Source of the DNA: Benincasa hispida
Taxonomy: Eukaryota; Streptophyta; Magnoliopsida; Cucurbitales; Cucurbitaceae
DNA length: 64,000 bases
Direction of reading: 5' to 3'
Assembly (NCBI RefSeq): GCF_009727055.1
Contig: NC_052354.1
Location: 53,862,960-53,926,959 of the forward strand
In this document: piece after piece, positions 1 through 12,694 of the stretch
Numbering within the stretch: position 1 is the first letter of the stretch
Layout of the letters: each line of letters starts with the position of its first letter
Translations under genes and position numbers: made by a program
Notes under the pieces: generated by a model
The model's database searches: none
What the model was told of the DNA's origin: nothing
What the model saw: the letters and a program-made list of their open reading frames with translations, nothing else

Positions 1-984
1 CATTTTTTTCAGTGTATGAGCTAGGTTCAATTGTAGGGTGGAGGATGGCGGATTGAATCAACCTTTGGAATGTAAGTGATATTTCTTTTTGGAAAAATTA
101 CCTTTTTGTCCTTAAGTTTTGAGTTTCTATTTAGTCTCTACGTTTTAAAATGTCGCACATTCAGTTTTTAAGTTTTGAGTTTCGTTTTAATTTAGTCCTT
201 AAGTTTTAAAATATTATAATTTTGTCCTTAAAATTTAAGTTTTGTTTCAATTTGATTCTTAGGTTTCAAGATTTACATTTATAACTTCTATTTTTCATTA
301 AACATCCATGGTTCGTCTTTAGTGTAATGTCTGGCAAATAAATTAAAATAATTAAAGGAATTATACTTAATTAAGTTTTACTATTTTTCTTCGTTATTAA
401 AATTAAGTTCAAAATTTCACTTCATAATTATTTTAATTAATTAATAGACATTGACGTCAGTAACTAAAGTGAGTATTTAATCGAAGTCAAAAGTGTAAAA
501 CCTTGAAACTTAGATATCAAAATAAAATAAATTTCAAGGATAAAGGATTGTAACATTTTGAGAATGTGCATTTAAAAAAAACAAGAAAAGAGAAAAGAGA
601 TTTAGCCATATAATGAAAAAGGGTAATAAATAGGAGGAGGGTCATAAGTGATGAGATCAATGGATGTATGATATTATGTAAGATGAAATGAATGGCTGTG
701 ATTGTGAGAGCATGGGAAGCAGCGTAGTGTGTGTAACAGAGGAAAACTGAAAGGTAAAGAAAAGCAGGCAAATTCTGAGGTGTGTCTGAATGTAAGGTTT
801 GGCTCTTTTTCCAAAGGACGATTAGATTGTACAATAATTGCGTTCTTCTCGCTACCATTTAGCCGACAGTATCATTTTCCTTCCTCACCCACTTTCCCCC
901 TCTTTCTTCCTTCTTAATCTTTTTTTTTTTTTTCCTTTGTTACCAAATTTCAAAGTTCAATTATAAAAATATCCCTGACTAGTA
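1..984. other. AT-rich spacer with degenerate MITE-like ends
   Basis: No gene is supported. Between about 95 and 285 the phrase GTCCTTAAGTTTTGAGTTTC recurs in degenerate form several times, and a reverse-complement version (CTTGAAACTTAGATATC, TTTCAAGGATAAAGG) lies at about 500-550. That layout resembles the ends of a decayed non-autonomous inverted-repeat element of a type common in plant spacer DNA. Open frames at 517-858 (minus) and 729-917 (plus) are low-complexity and hydrophobic and match nothing I know. Confidence 0.4.
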
Positions 985-1345
985 TGGTTACCTTGTTACG
1001 ACTTCATCCCAATCCTCCTTACAGTTAAGGTAAGGATTTCGGACATGACCAGCATGTGACGAGCGATGTGTACAAAGTCTGAGAATGAATCCACCGTCAT
1101 ATAGCTTACTAGCGATCACGGCTTCATGTAGACGAGTTGTAGCCTACAATTCAAACTGAGGACAGATTTGGGAATGAATTCATAGTTATATACTTAGTTA
1201 GCAATTACGGCTTCATATAGACGAGTTGTAGCCTACAATTCAAACTGAGAACGGATTTTTGGAGTTAGCTCACACTCGTGGGATAATGACCCTTTGTTTT
1301 GACCGTTGTAGCACGTGTATCATCCAGGGCATCATTTATTTCATA
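985..1345 (-). pseudogene. rrn16: Nuclear plastid DNA insert: decayed 3' part of plastid 16S rRNA
   Basis: The plus strand reads as the complement of the 3' end of plastid 16S rRNA. It has the 1492-primer region (TACCTTGTTACGACTTCA), the stretch CTCCTTACAGTTAAGGTAAG, a decayed GTGACGGGCGGTGTGTACAA site at about 1057-1076, GGAGTTAGCTCAC at about 1260, and TTGTAGCACGTGTATCATCC at about 1305. Most differences from the plastid sequence as I recall it are C-to-T or G-to-A, the pattern left by deamination of methylated cytosine in an old nuclear copy. About 82 bases (1082-1164) are repeated imperfectly at 1165-1248; both blocks contain GACGAGTTGTAGCCTACAAT. The wording is plastid rather than mitochondrial 18S or nuclear 18S. 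It is not a working rRNA gene. Confidence 0.9.
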
Positions 1346-4300
1346 AGTATTTTTATATTTATAACATTACTTATTATTTTTTATAAGCGTTTCAAAAATA
1401 TATTTGGAGCATAAATTCTTTAGGATTTTGAACAAAAATTTAAACATAAACGATATGATAGTTACCTAAAATGAAAATGTGGATTTTGCCACGTTGTTTT
1501 AAGAAATTGCTATACAATTTTAGATTCTAGTTTCTATTTGATATTTTAAAAAGAAAATTTACTGCAAAATAGTTTTGGAATGTTTATAAAAGTTAAGGAT
1601 AATATTGTAATATTGAAATATTTATAAAAATTGAGAAGTAATATTGTAAATTTTGAGAGTGTCATTTTTTTAAACATTGTTTAAGAGTTATAATTTGTCC
1701 AACCAAATTTGAATGTTAGTGGGACTATGCGGTAATATTTTTGTTTCTAATATTTTCTACTTTCATTTTTTTTTCATGAATTCAGTACGTGAATTATTGA
1801 TTTCACTTGAGAGGGTATTGCAAGATTTGGAACTAAGTGTCTTATCTTTGATTGAAATTTTGTTTGTTTGTGTGTGTGTTTTTTTCTTGAAATTTTTGGG
1901 CCTATTCTTGTTTCATTTTTTGAACTTTAGGTCTATTTTAATCTTTCAATGTTTTAAAAAAAAAAATGTGATTTGACCTTTGTCTCTAGATTTGGAAAAT
2001 AATTTAGGTCGGTTTGATAACCATTTTGAATTTTAGTTTTAGTTTTTAAAAATTAAGCCTATTTCATTCAATTTTTTACAATGATTTACATCATTCTTTA
2101 AATATAATGATTAAATTCTTAATTAAATTTCAAAAACAAAAACAATTTTTTGAAAGCTAGTTTTTTTAGTTCTCAAAATTTGACTTGGTTTCTTAAACTA
2201 TGGATGAAAATTGAAGGTAGAAGTAAATTCCATTGACTTAATTTTCAAAAACAAAAACAAAAAATAAAATTTTTACCAAACGAGGCCTTAGTTAGTATAT
2301 CCAACTTTAAAAAGATGAACCATTTTGTTCTTTGTTATTATTATCACCTAATATTCAACCAACTTTGTAACTTATATACATACTCAATTAATTTGTTAAA
2401 AGAAAAATGGTGGATAAAATGATCATTTTTAACGTTTAAGGACTAAAAATGATATTTTGAAACTTAAAAAATGCTAAAGTAGAATAAATTTAAAGGTCAA
2501 GGAGTAAAATAGGCAACTAAAAGTTTAAAGGTGAAAATTGAATAATCTCAAAAGTTCAAGGATCAAAATTAAACTTATATGCTAACAATAGCGTAGACAT
2601 AGTGTTCATAGTATCAACCTCGAGGTTTGATTTCCCACCCCATAGTTTAATTACAATATCTTTGGAAAAAAGAAAAAAATATATATTTATATCTTTTTTT
2701 TAATATATGTACTCTTAACCTTTGGTTTGCTATGACCAACATAGCTCAATTGACATTAATTTATACTATCAACTCGAGGTTTGAGGTTTGGCATTTCTAT
2801 ATATATATATATAACATAATTGAACCCTTTTATTTTATTTTGAATAATGATCTATTTTCGTGCTTTTAATTTTTTTTTTCATTACAACAACTAAAATTAT
2901 ACACGTTTGATTATTTACACGTAAATTATTGCTAAACTATGATTATTTTGACTAACTCTTTTAATTTAGATTATGAATTTGTTCGGTTTTTACCCGTGAT
3001 AAAAAAAAAAAAAAAAGACAACATATTAATATATATTAAAAAAAATGGGGACAGAGGCTGAGCCCTAAGCAACAAACTTTTTACAAAGGAGAAAAAAATC
3101 TATACATATATACCTGAACTTTTCTTTTCAAGTTTAATCAATTTATTCCATTGCAAAGAGGGGATCATCAACTTTTTTTGAAAGAGATTCCTTCAATGAA
3201 AGTAATGGTTTCATTTTTGCCACCCAACAAAATCATAGTATCAAAAAGATGGAGAGTGAAAATTAAAAGTGGATAAACCTTTTCAATTATTTAAACTAAT
3301 CAAGGAAATTAAGGATACATTACAAATTTACCATTTGAAGTTTGTGTGTATTTGAAAATTTGAATTTTCACGATTATAAACTTAATCCTCTAGCTTTCGA
3401 TTTTTTTTAAAAAATTAATGGATTAAAAAATTAAAATGTGAGGGTCTTATTAGACCGTAAATTTCAATTTCATATTTAATAAATTAATTAATATTTAAAA
3501 TTTTTTAATTTTTCAAGGTTCTACATTAAACATTAAATTGAGTGCAAAATTTATTAGATATAAAATTAAAAATTTTAAGGATTCAATAAAATTTTTTGAA
3601 AGCTTAAGAACCAAATAGATATAAATGCCATACTTAAAAGATAAGTTTTGTAATTTAACCTAAAATAATTAGAAAAAATCAAATTAAAATTGGGGTTGGC
3701 ACGCGTATCAATTTGCACTGTAACTTCTAATTTCATCCCATTGAACCTTAGCATATGTTTGCAATTTTTATTCTATATTCAATTTTCACTAAATTCACTT
3801 ACTAATTTTGAAAAAAAAACAAGTAAAGTAAAAATCTTATAAAACTCCTTAATTTCAACTAAAATCAGGCCTTGTACTAGAGTAATTAGCTTGATTAATG
3901 CAGATAATTGAACAAAATTTTCAAAACACATAAATTTCGTAAAAAGAAATCCCTCAAACTTCGAGGTCAATAGTATGAACACTATGTCAGTTAAGCTACG
4001 CTCTGGTTGACAAAAGAAAAGAAAAAAATCCAGCATTAATCTTTTTCTTTTTTGGATAATTAATGTTGTTTTTAGTCGAAAAGTCTTTAATTTCATATGA
4101 TATATATGTTTTCTATATTGATCAAAAAGCATATGAGAGTGTTTTTTTTTGTTTTGAAAATTCTTTCAAATAAAAATATATTAGAGGTTAAAATTTGTAA
4201 TTATTGTTCAACATTAGGCTAAATATTGCTACATTTATCAAAGTTTAAGAAGCAATTTGAATTCAATTTGAGTCAATTGTAGGTGTAAGTCAGTTACGCA

Positions 4301-4672
4301 TGTTTTAGCTTTCCATACTCGAAGATTTCAATTTTCTACCGTGTGGCTTGAAGACCATCTCTATGGATGGACTTGTTCTCTTTACTCTTTTTAGCCCTTT
4401 TGTTTTGTTGGATTTGACGATTGTACTAAAAAAAAAAAGAAAAAACAAGCAATTTGATTGAATTAAAAAGTTTAGGGTAAACATTGATACAAATTTCAAT
4501 TTTAGAGTAAGAATGGACATCTTTCCTAAAGATAACTACAATCTAGGATCAATAATCTATTAAACTCAATTTTGATTTCAAAAGTTTATTTAAATAAATA
4601 CAAAATCTAAAGTATAGGACTTTATTAGACACCTTTTAAAATTCAGAACCCATTAAAAAATAAAGTTAAAAT
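1346..4672. other. AT-rich intergenic spacer
   Basis: I see no gene, RNA gene or complete element in this stretch. It is made of A/T homopolymers, short TA dinucleotide runs (for example near 2800) and remnants of phrases such as AAGTTTAAAGGTCAAGGA that recur in several decayed repeats of the window. The small open frames at 1713, 3779 and 4305 have composition-driven sequences (long F/L/K runs) and no recognisable domain. Confidence 0.5.
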
Positions 4673-4955
4673 GTTATCTTGGTCTCTATATTTTCAATTT
4701 TGTTTAATTTGGTCCCGATATTTTCAATTGTCCAATTTCAGTCTTCGTATTTTCAATAAATCTTAAATTTAGTCACTCATGGTTAATTTTTACCAAAATT
4801 ATTTAATTCACAGTAAAAATTACTAATAGATAACTAATTTTTTTAAAGAAATCAACAATAAATTAGCAGGACTAAATTTAAGATTTATTGAAAGTTTATG
4901 GACTAAAATTAAATAAACGGCAAAGTATAAGGACCAAAATAGTATTTCAATTAAA
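4673..4955. repeat. MITE-like inverted-repeat element (GGTCC-phrase family)
   Basis: The left end reads AAAATGTTATCTTGGTCTCT and continues with TTTAATTTGGTCCCGATATT. The right end reads GGACTAAAATTAAATAAACG then GGACCAAAATAGTATTTCAA, which is the approximate reverse complement. The two halves could fold into a roughly 280-base hairpin. Such elements recur in plant spacer DNA; a related but more decayed arrangement is at 23275-23625. I could not define a target-site duplication. Confidence 0.45.
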
Positions 4956-5442
4956 TAAATTTGAAATATCATGAACTTTTTAGAATTGTCGATTCAGGGA
5001 CTTATCAGACACGAACACGAGAGTAAATTAAATTTGTAATATAATCTTATTGACATTATGTTCACATCAATTACATTTTGTTAATTTCTAAGATTTCTCG
5101 ATCCATACTTTATGTCGATGGCAATGTTAAGCCTTCGTAAACACATGCAAATGTATAATAGATCGATGATATTTTTTTAGGTACGACTCATGAGGTAAAG
5201 AAATTTGAACATTTGACCATAAAAAGGGGTGTAGTATATATCCATTATTGTTGAACTCTAACATAGTGTTTGGGCCCAACTTCTAGTGGATGGAGTGAGT
5301 TATTATATTTCACTTTATGTTTGAGGCTCCAATTATAATAGTACGTATTTTCAACTAATATAACCTATAATTAAATACAGTATTACTATTTCAAAATCCT
5401 TTTTGTTATAGTGTTATACTATTTCCTACCCATCATCTCTTT

Positions 5443-6053
5443 TAGGGATGTTCAAAAAACTCAATGACCCAAAAAATCGATCAACTCAATCCAACCCATT
5501 CGGTTTGGGTTGAGTTATAAACTTTTTTGGATTGAGTTGGGTTCAAATAAATGAAAAATTTATGGATTGAGTTGGTTTATGGGTCACCTAAGATAACCCA
5601 AATCAATCTGAACCAACCCAAACTTATTATTAACTTAATTTTTTTTTTTTTGCTTATGTAAAATTAGATATACATATATTTATTTTAGTTTTCTTTAATT
5701 TTATCATTTTTTTGGATAATTTATTCTTCAATAACTCTTAAAAATAATTTTTCCACTTTGAAAAAAGATTATACATTATATAAATTGAAATTGAGTTGTT
5801 AATCTTAATTCATATATGAAAATAGTTAAATCGAATTTCTACGTATTAACATTTTACTTCTTTTTATAAAAAAAATTAAATAAATGACTCGAATAACCCA
5901 AACCAACCCAACCCAAATATTTCATGGTTAAGTTGGGTTGGGTTCATTTTTTTAATGAGAGTTATTTGGGTTGAAGAAATTTACAACCCGAACAATTGTG
6001 TTGGGTCTAAAATTTTTTTTAATCCAACCCAATCCAACCAACGAACACCCCTA
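5443..6053. mobile_element. hAT-type MITE, 611 bp, with perfect 8-bp target duplication
   Basis: The ends are TAGGGATGTTC and, at the right, GAACACCCCTA, imperfect terminal inverted repeats typical of small non-autonomous hAT elements. The element is flanked by ATCTCTTT at 5435-5442 and again at 6054-6061, an exact 8-bp duplication, which is the hAT superfamily length. The arms are rich in the phrase CCAACCCAA / TTGGGTTGGGTT in both orientations, so it can form a long hairpin. There is no transposase; it would have been moved by an autonomous hAT element elsewhere. Confidence 0.88.
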
Positions 6054-6364
6054 ATCTCTTTCATTTTTTGTTAAAATGTTTACTATTTTATATCAAACTA
6101 AAGGTTCGATGACCTTTTCACGAATTGGAAAGGTTGGCCCACCATGTTAATTGGTTAATCAAAATGTAAGATTTCATTAGTTTGTGGGGTGTAAGTCATT
6201 AAACATTTAATGCCTGTGAAAGAGCCATCCATTAAAACAAATGTCTCTACCACAAACACAAACTATTATACCTACGCATTATTATAAGTTATGGATTAAT
6301 AACCAATTCATCGTCCCAAACACGGAATAAATTTCAAATCCTTAGCGAAGAAGCAATCACGTGC

Positions 6365-6960
6365 TTGCTTGGTGAGAGAGAGAGGGATAACAGAGTTAGG
6401 TATAAGTTTCTTATTTGTTGCGAGTAATTGTAATTGCGCAATGACCTCCCATTTATTGCTTCACACAGTCAACAAATTTCCATCCAGAAGTCAGAAGAAA
6501 AGATGTACTTTCCACCGCAAGAATACCACATCTCTTACATTACATACGTCAACCACGTCAAGAGACGCCATCACGACAGAGGCTATCTCTATGCTCTGTA
6601 AGAATCTCTAATTTCTTCCATTTTCTAATTTTCTCCATCCGTTTCTGGTTTTCGATTGATTTGTGAATCGCTTTGAGTTCAGTTTATTCGCTGTGTGTTG
6701 TTGTTTCTGCTGCTTCGAAACTTGCGAGTGCTCCTTGGAGTGTGTATGTTGTTGCTGCGATTGAAGAGTGTTCGATTCCATTACTGAATCTTCGTTGAAG
6801 AGTAGAAAGGAGATCCAAAAGATAAAAATGAGAAAGAAGAGAATTAGGTAATTAGAGAGATGGATATGTAGTTTGATCTGATTCGACTCATTGTTCTTGT
6901 TTGATTTTTCTTCAATTTGACGGAAGTGATGCAATTTCTTTGATTCCATAAAAGACTGGT
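6365..6960. other. Less AT-rich island resembling a transcribed leader; no gene recognised
   Basis: The base composition changes here: pyrimidine-rich tracts, GAGAGAGAGAGG at about 6374, and sequence of the kind seen in plant 5' untranslated exons, followed at about 6598 by a donor-like CTGTAAGA. Open frames at 6369-6611 (plus) and 6608-6949 (minus) are serine/threonine- or glutamine/asparagine-rich without any domain I know. It could be an orphan first exon, the remains of a promoter, or part of an unrecognised repeat. Confidence 0.25.
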
Positions 6961-9599
6961 TGTATTGTATATTTGTATTACATGTTTTAATTTATTTCAC
7001 GAACCTGATGTTTGGTTTAACTTTTCAATGTTTAATTCTTTATCATTGTCTCTCCTGTTGATCCCCCCCCCCCCCCCCACCATAAATTGATTCTTCCTAA
7101 ACGAAGCGGGATATTTTGTATTGGGCCATTGAATTGACCCAACCAACAACTAGAGGTCTATGATCTATCATTAAACACAACGGTATGAACACGATTCATA
7201 CCAAAGCAAATCTATCAAAATACTCCTTTATCAACAATTTTTTTTTTAAAAAAAATAGTATTCAGCAATCGCTCAAAATAATTTTTGAAATACCTTGAAG
7301 TGTATTTTAAAATTTTATTTTATTAAAAGAGTTTAAATAAAATAAAATGATTAAATTTTTTTTTCTTTTAGTCAATCCAAACAGTCTTTAATTGCTTTCT
7401 AAACCTAGTCTGGAATTCCTGATCCTAGATTTTATTCTATTATCATCATCATCAATAAGTTTAGTACTGACAAAGTTTATGCTATCAATGTTGATAGAAA
7501 TGTCAAGGTGTCGATTTTATGAAATGTTGACTTGATGTTAATGGATATTTCTTAGAAAATTATAGAAACAAAAACTTAAAAAAATATTTTATATCTTTTT
7601 AACTACGTTAAAATATTTATATTTATATTATATTGACACGATAATTAATTTCTGATTTTTATGTTGCATGGATTTTTTTTTTTTACTATAAAATGAAAAT
7701 ATCAATTCATTGTCAATATCGATGTCAAATCCATGAAAATATGGAATGTGGATATGTCAATGAAAATTTAATATAATGACAAACTTTAAAGTTCGTAAAA
7801 TGTAAATAGAATCTAATAGGTGGTATGAATTTTTAATTTTGTTTAAGCGTCTCTTTATGTCTTATTTTTTAAAATATCAAATAAATCATGTATTTTTAAT
7901 TTTGTGTGCATGGTAGATTTTGACATATTGAAAAAATTAAAATAACTTTCCATTAATTGACGAATAGGGCATTGAATAGAGTGTTGAGTGAGAATATGAA
8001 AAGAGGTAGATATTATATATATACAAGAAAAAGAAGTAGATTATTCTTTAAGATTGTTCTAATTTGAGAAAATGTATAAATTTAGTAATTTCTTCTGATT
8101 ATGAAATTTTTAATATAAATTTTGTCATCTAATTAAGTCTAGTTATAATTTTTCCAGAGAAACATCAATTTTAACTCTAAATTTGATTGTTTAAAAACAC
8201 AAACTCTAAATTTGATAAGGCATGTTGAATTTCACTTCCAAAATTTAATTTCTTTAGATTGCAACTCAAATTTTGAAAAGCATTGTTATCTTAACTTTAC
8301 ACTACTTTTTTATTTGTAGATTTTACTGTCATAACCTTTTTGTTTAAGAAATTATTACGTTATTGTTTGATAACTATTTGATTTTTATTTTTTGTTTTTA
8401 AAAATTAAATTTATAAACACTTATTTAATTTATTATCTACTTTTTTATCAATAGTTTAAAAATCAAATTAAAATTTGAAAATAAAAAAATAATTTTCAAT
8501 TTTTTATTTTTATTTCTAGAATTTAGCTAAAATTTAATTATTATATTTATTAAATATGTAAATTATTGTAAAAAAAATGAAAAAAAATAGATTTAATTAA
8601 AAAAATTAAAAAAAAAACGAAATAGTTATGTAGGTTTTGTGACATACATGACATATTATAACTTTATTAAGTACGAAATAGATAGGAATTCAAAGAAAGA
8701 CAATACAACCAATGTTTTTTTTTAAAAAAAAAATCACGCCCAATTCAATTTTATACCAAACCTTCATTTTATTTTTTTAAAATATTTGTGAGTTTTATAA
8801 GGTATTTACCCGCATTTTTATTATTAAAAGTCAATTTAGCAAAAGTTAAATTTAAAAGACATTTAAAATATTATTTTGATTTATGTATTTTTTGTGTTTT
8901 GATTCATTTTGATCCTTATATTTAAAAAACATTAATTGATCCCTATAATTTTAACTTTTATTTATTTTAGACATTGTACTTTTAAAATGTAAGTTTAGGT
9001 CCTTAATTTTCTTTTCTTTTTTTTTTTTCTCCTTTTTTTTTATTTCATTTCTTTAGGTCAAAATCCATGCATATAAAATTTAGACAAATTTTATAAAATA
9101 TTTTCTTAATTTCTTTAGACTTAATTTCTTTCTATGATAAAATAATAGATTTGGTCCTCATATTTTCATACAAATAACGATTTAGTCTATATAGTTTAAA
9201 ATCTACACCAATTTAATTTAATTTAATTCCTAACTTGTATAATAATTCTAGCCTACACTCGTAAAAAATCCATAATAAGTTAATTTGAAATAAGTTACTC
9301 TTATCATTAAAGATCTAGTCAACCACATGAACTTTTGATTAGTTTTTGTATCTAATCATTTAGTATATGAAGATTAAAAATGAATTTAGTAACAAAAGTT
9401 TTTGTTATGGTTTAGCTATGGTCCTAAGAAAATCTAAAATATGTTGATGTGGTTTTTTTTTACCGATAATTAAAAAAAAAAACGATATATAATTTACAAT
9501 TTGGAATCTTCAACCCAACTGGTTGTTTTTTTTTTTAATGATCTTGATCTATTAACTTTCAATATTTGTCGAGAGTCATCACAAGCAAGGTCCATAGCC
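6961..9599. other. AT-rich intergenic spacer with a C16 tract
   Basis: No gene is supported. The one unusual item is an uninterrupted run of 16 cytosines at 7063-7078. The rest is A/T-rich, with degenerate phrases such as TTTGATCCTTATATTTAAAA near 8910 and TTTGGTCCTCATATTTTC near 9152 that suggest further decayed MITE-like ends. Confidence 0.4.
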
Positions 9600-10105
9600 T
9601 ATTAGTGGACCCAAACCTAAGGGAAATCAGGAAATGACATGAAAAAATGCACATCCCAAAAGAGAAAAGTTAGAGCATTGAGTTCTAAGTCGATCAGTCG
9701 AGTCGGTAAATATATATCAATTGAAAAATATCTGAGGTGTGCTCAATCTGGTGCCTTATAGTCTTGAGTGTTGTAAATTACCATGACATCCCTAAAGTTA
9801 CACATAACTACATCTCGTCAATTGTTAGAGGAAAAGGAGTATAAATAGCCTCATTCCAAGTAATCTTAAATGAGAGTCATAACCTTATTTTTGTGTGCTT
9901 ACTTGAATTATACGCATTTTTTTTACTAATTTGGACATCAAAGTATGGTAGGCTCGACATCATATTAGTACAAAAATCTTTCACGTGGATTGACTTTGAA
10001 AACGAAACCAGACTAGGAGAGTCAAGTCCACGTGTGGCCCGCGACCAACAAACACGTGTGAGATCCATGTGCCAAACTGTATCTATTTTCTTAGATACCT
10101 GAGCA
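9600..10105 (+). repeat. Probable LTR relic with a TATA box
   Basis: The segment has a good plant TATA motif, GTATAAATAGCCTC, at about 9839-9852, followed within about 200 bases by a GC-richer stretch (AACGAAACCAGACTAGGAGA, CGTGTGGCCCGCGACCAAC). This resembles the R/U5 region of Ty3-gypsy type LTRs, judged from recalled similarity. I cannot see matched LTR ends, a primer-binding site or a target duplication, so the limits are approximate. Short open frames on both strands here are overlapping artefacts. Confidence 0.4.
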
Positions 10106-10844
10106 AACATCTAATTCAACTACTATATGAAGTTCTTTCACCCAATTTTTGGTGCCAAATAAAGGAGATATAGGTATCATGAAAAAATTACAGGTAGCCC
10201 AAATGCATTTTAATGAAGGTAGCTGAAAACCATTAACAGAATATATATGTCATATATGACCCATTTCAATTTTTGGTACATAAATTTTTCCCAATTACAT
10301 ATTCAAGGTGGCAACTTTTGTCAAACATTAGTTTAAAATTGCAATTAAAATTAGTAAATAATTTTAGGTAGTTCAATTTATAACCCAACCAATTATAGAG
10401 ATTGTCCTTTTCAATATATGGAGATTGTTGAAATGTGTCTCCTTAAAACACAAACCTTTTTCTATTGATATGTATATATATATATATACACACACACTTT
10501 TTTATGCATTATATTTATGGTTAATGAGGGTAGAGACAATTTTAACTATTTTTATTGTTTTGTAAATCATATTATAGATTAATTTAAAGAAAATTATATT
10601 TCCAATTACATTGGTTTGTAAAATCTAGTTAAACCGTTGACTTCCTACAAAATTTGATGTGTCTTTATTTTGATAATTATTTTAAAAATTATAACAATCT
10701 CAAAATTAAATTTTAAAAGATTTGATTTAAAACTAACACTGTAGACTAATTTAAAGTTTTTTTTTTTTCTCTAAAAGAAGAATATTTTAATATTTGAAAT
10801 TATAAAACTCGAAGTGTATGGGTTGTGTGTGTGTATATATATAT

Positions 10845-11874
10845 GCTAAATTATAAAATATGGCCATGAACTTTGTAATCTGTGTAAAAAATACTCTAAA
10901 CTTTCAAAAATTCTAAAAATTACTTTCAAAAAGAGGAAAAAAATGTCCCTCTGGTTAGTTTTGGATGAAAATTATTAAAGTTTTGTTTAAAAAATATCCC
11001 TAAACTTTCTAAGGTTTTAAAAAGACCCTTAACATAAAAAAAAGAGTTCAAAAATACCATCATTGTTAGTATATGAACAAAAACCATTAATACCACGTTG
11101 CAAAAATAACGTTCAACTTAAAAAAGGCTTAAAATGCTCCTATTGTTAATGTGGTAATCACTTTCTTGAAGTTTTCTTAAATTCGAAAAGAATCAATTTT
11201 TTTTTTAACAAATTATATAGATATCCTTATTTTTTTTTATATAAATACTTAATTTTTCAATTTTTAGTTTACATCAATTTTCTCAAGAATCAAAATTTTA
11301 AATTAAAACATAAAAATCGCACGTAATCTTGCAAAATTCCAATATCAAAGTCTCCCTTTAAAACTTAACAAACAATAAATAATCAAACAAAATCTCACAA
11401 AATTTCAATATCAGAATCCCACTCACTCAGCTACTAACATACAACTTTGTTAAAATAATTAAGTTCTAAAATCTCTTGGTGCTTCCTTTATTCTCTTTCT
11501 TCTTATAATAGTCCATATACCTTAAGTGAATTGTGTAGCTTTATTCATTTACTCATTTTAGATAAATAAATGTCAAACGATTAACAAAAAGAGGAGTAAG
11601 AGGATATTAAAGAAGTGATAGGAGAAAAAAATGGAAAACCGAGAAGTAAGACAGTATTAACGGTTTTTGTTCATATAACAATAAGAATATTTTTTGAACT
11701 TTTTTAATTTTAAAGATATTTTTTAAACTTTTGAAAGTTCAAAAGTATTTTTGATACAAAATTGTAACGGTTTTCATCCAAACTAACCATAAATAAAGGT
11801 ATTAAACATTTGAAAATCTAATGATAATTTTGACACAAAATACAAGGTTTAGAAGTATTTTGTATAATTTACCC
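10845..11874. mobile_element. Long-inverted-repeat non-autonomous element, copy 1
   Basis: The left arm begins GCTAAATTATAAAATATGGC and the right arm ends TTTTGTATAATTTACCC, which are near reverse complements. Inside, phrases such as CTAAACTTTCAAAAATTCTA on the left recur reversed on the right, giving long terminal inverted repeats. The middle contains TTAGTATATGAACAAAAACC and ACCACGTTGCAAAAATAACG, both found in almost the same order in the second copy at 62875-63830. There is no coding capacity. A Mutator-like or foldback non-autonomous element is likely; the flanks are TA-rich and hide any target duplication. Confidence 0.65.
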
Positions 11875-12694
11875 CTCTATATATATATATATTAAACAGA
11901 TCTCAACCAACTCCAACATCTAGGCCATAATCATGAGGTGGCCAAAAAATAGTTGGGTGCCACAATTTTGGGTCTTTTGTTGTTGTTTATGAAAGACTGA
12001 AATTTTAGGAACAATTTGAGAGGGCAATCAATTGGGACACAAAAGACATTTTGAAAAATAAAACTAATTTATGGTTTTTATTATTTCATTTTCATTTTCT
12101 TTTATTATTTATTTTTTATTTTTGAAGTCACACTACCATTTAATGTGCCACTAATATTCTCACCTACAAAACACCAAACATAGTTTGGAAAGAAATAATA
12201 CAAAAGAGAGATGGTAGAATTTCAAAGCATCCCCATCTCAAAGGCTAGCCAACCAATATAAACTTCCTCACCCACTTTACTTTTTCTTTTCCCTCTCTAA
12301 CATTCAACATATTAAATAGATTGATAGCACCACTTTTTTTTTCCAATATTACCTTAAGATTATTATAATCTCACTTCATATACTTTAAACAATGTATCTA
12401 TTTTATATTCTAAAAAAGAAAACATTATATCTATGTAATCCTCAAATTTAGATTAATACAATTAATAAACTTGTTCTTCTAGTCTGGGTGCTGTGATTCT
12501 CGTGATTCTAATGGAACTGTGATTACAATTTCTGGTTTATATGTAGATAGAGATTTTGCTCCACCTCTCACAAAGATTTTTTTGTTGTTGTTTCGGAAGG
12601 CTTAAAATTTGCTCTCTCTCTACAAATTTCTCATCTCAAAGTTGAATCGGATTGGCTCCAAGCTACTCACCTTACCAATGGAAAGCACAACATT
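11875..12694. other. AT-rich spacer
   Basis: I see no gene. The sequence is simple and A/T-rich with a less biased patch at about 12480-12600. The open frame at 12609-12869 runs into the copia long terminal repeat that starts at about 12695 and is not a gene. Confidence 0.4.

Noticed and set aside
985..1345. Mitochondrial 18S or bacterial contaminant rRNA
   Set aside because: The order and wording follow plastid 16S, and heavy decay plus internal duplication exclude a functional or contaminant gene.
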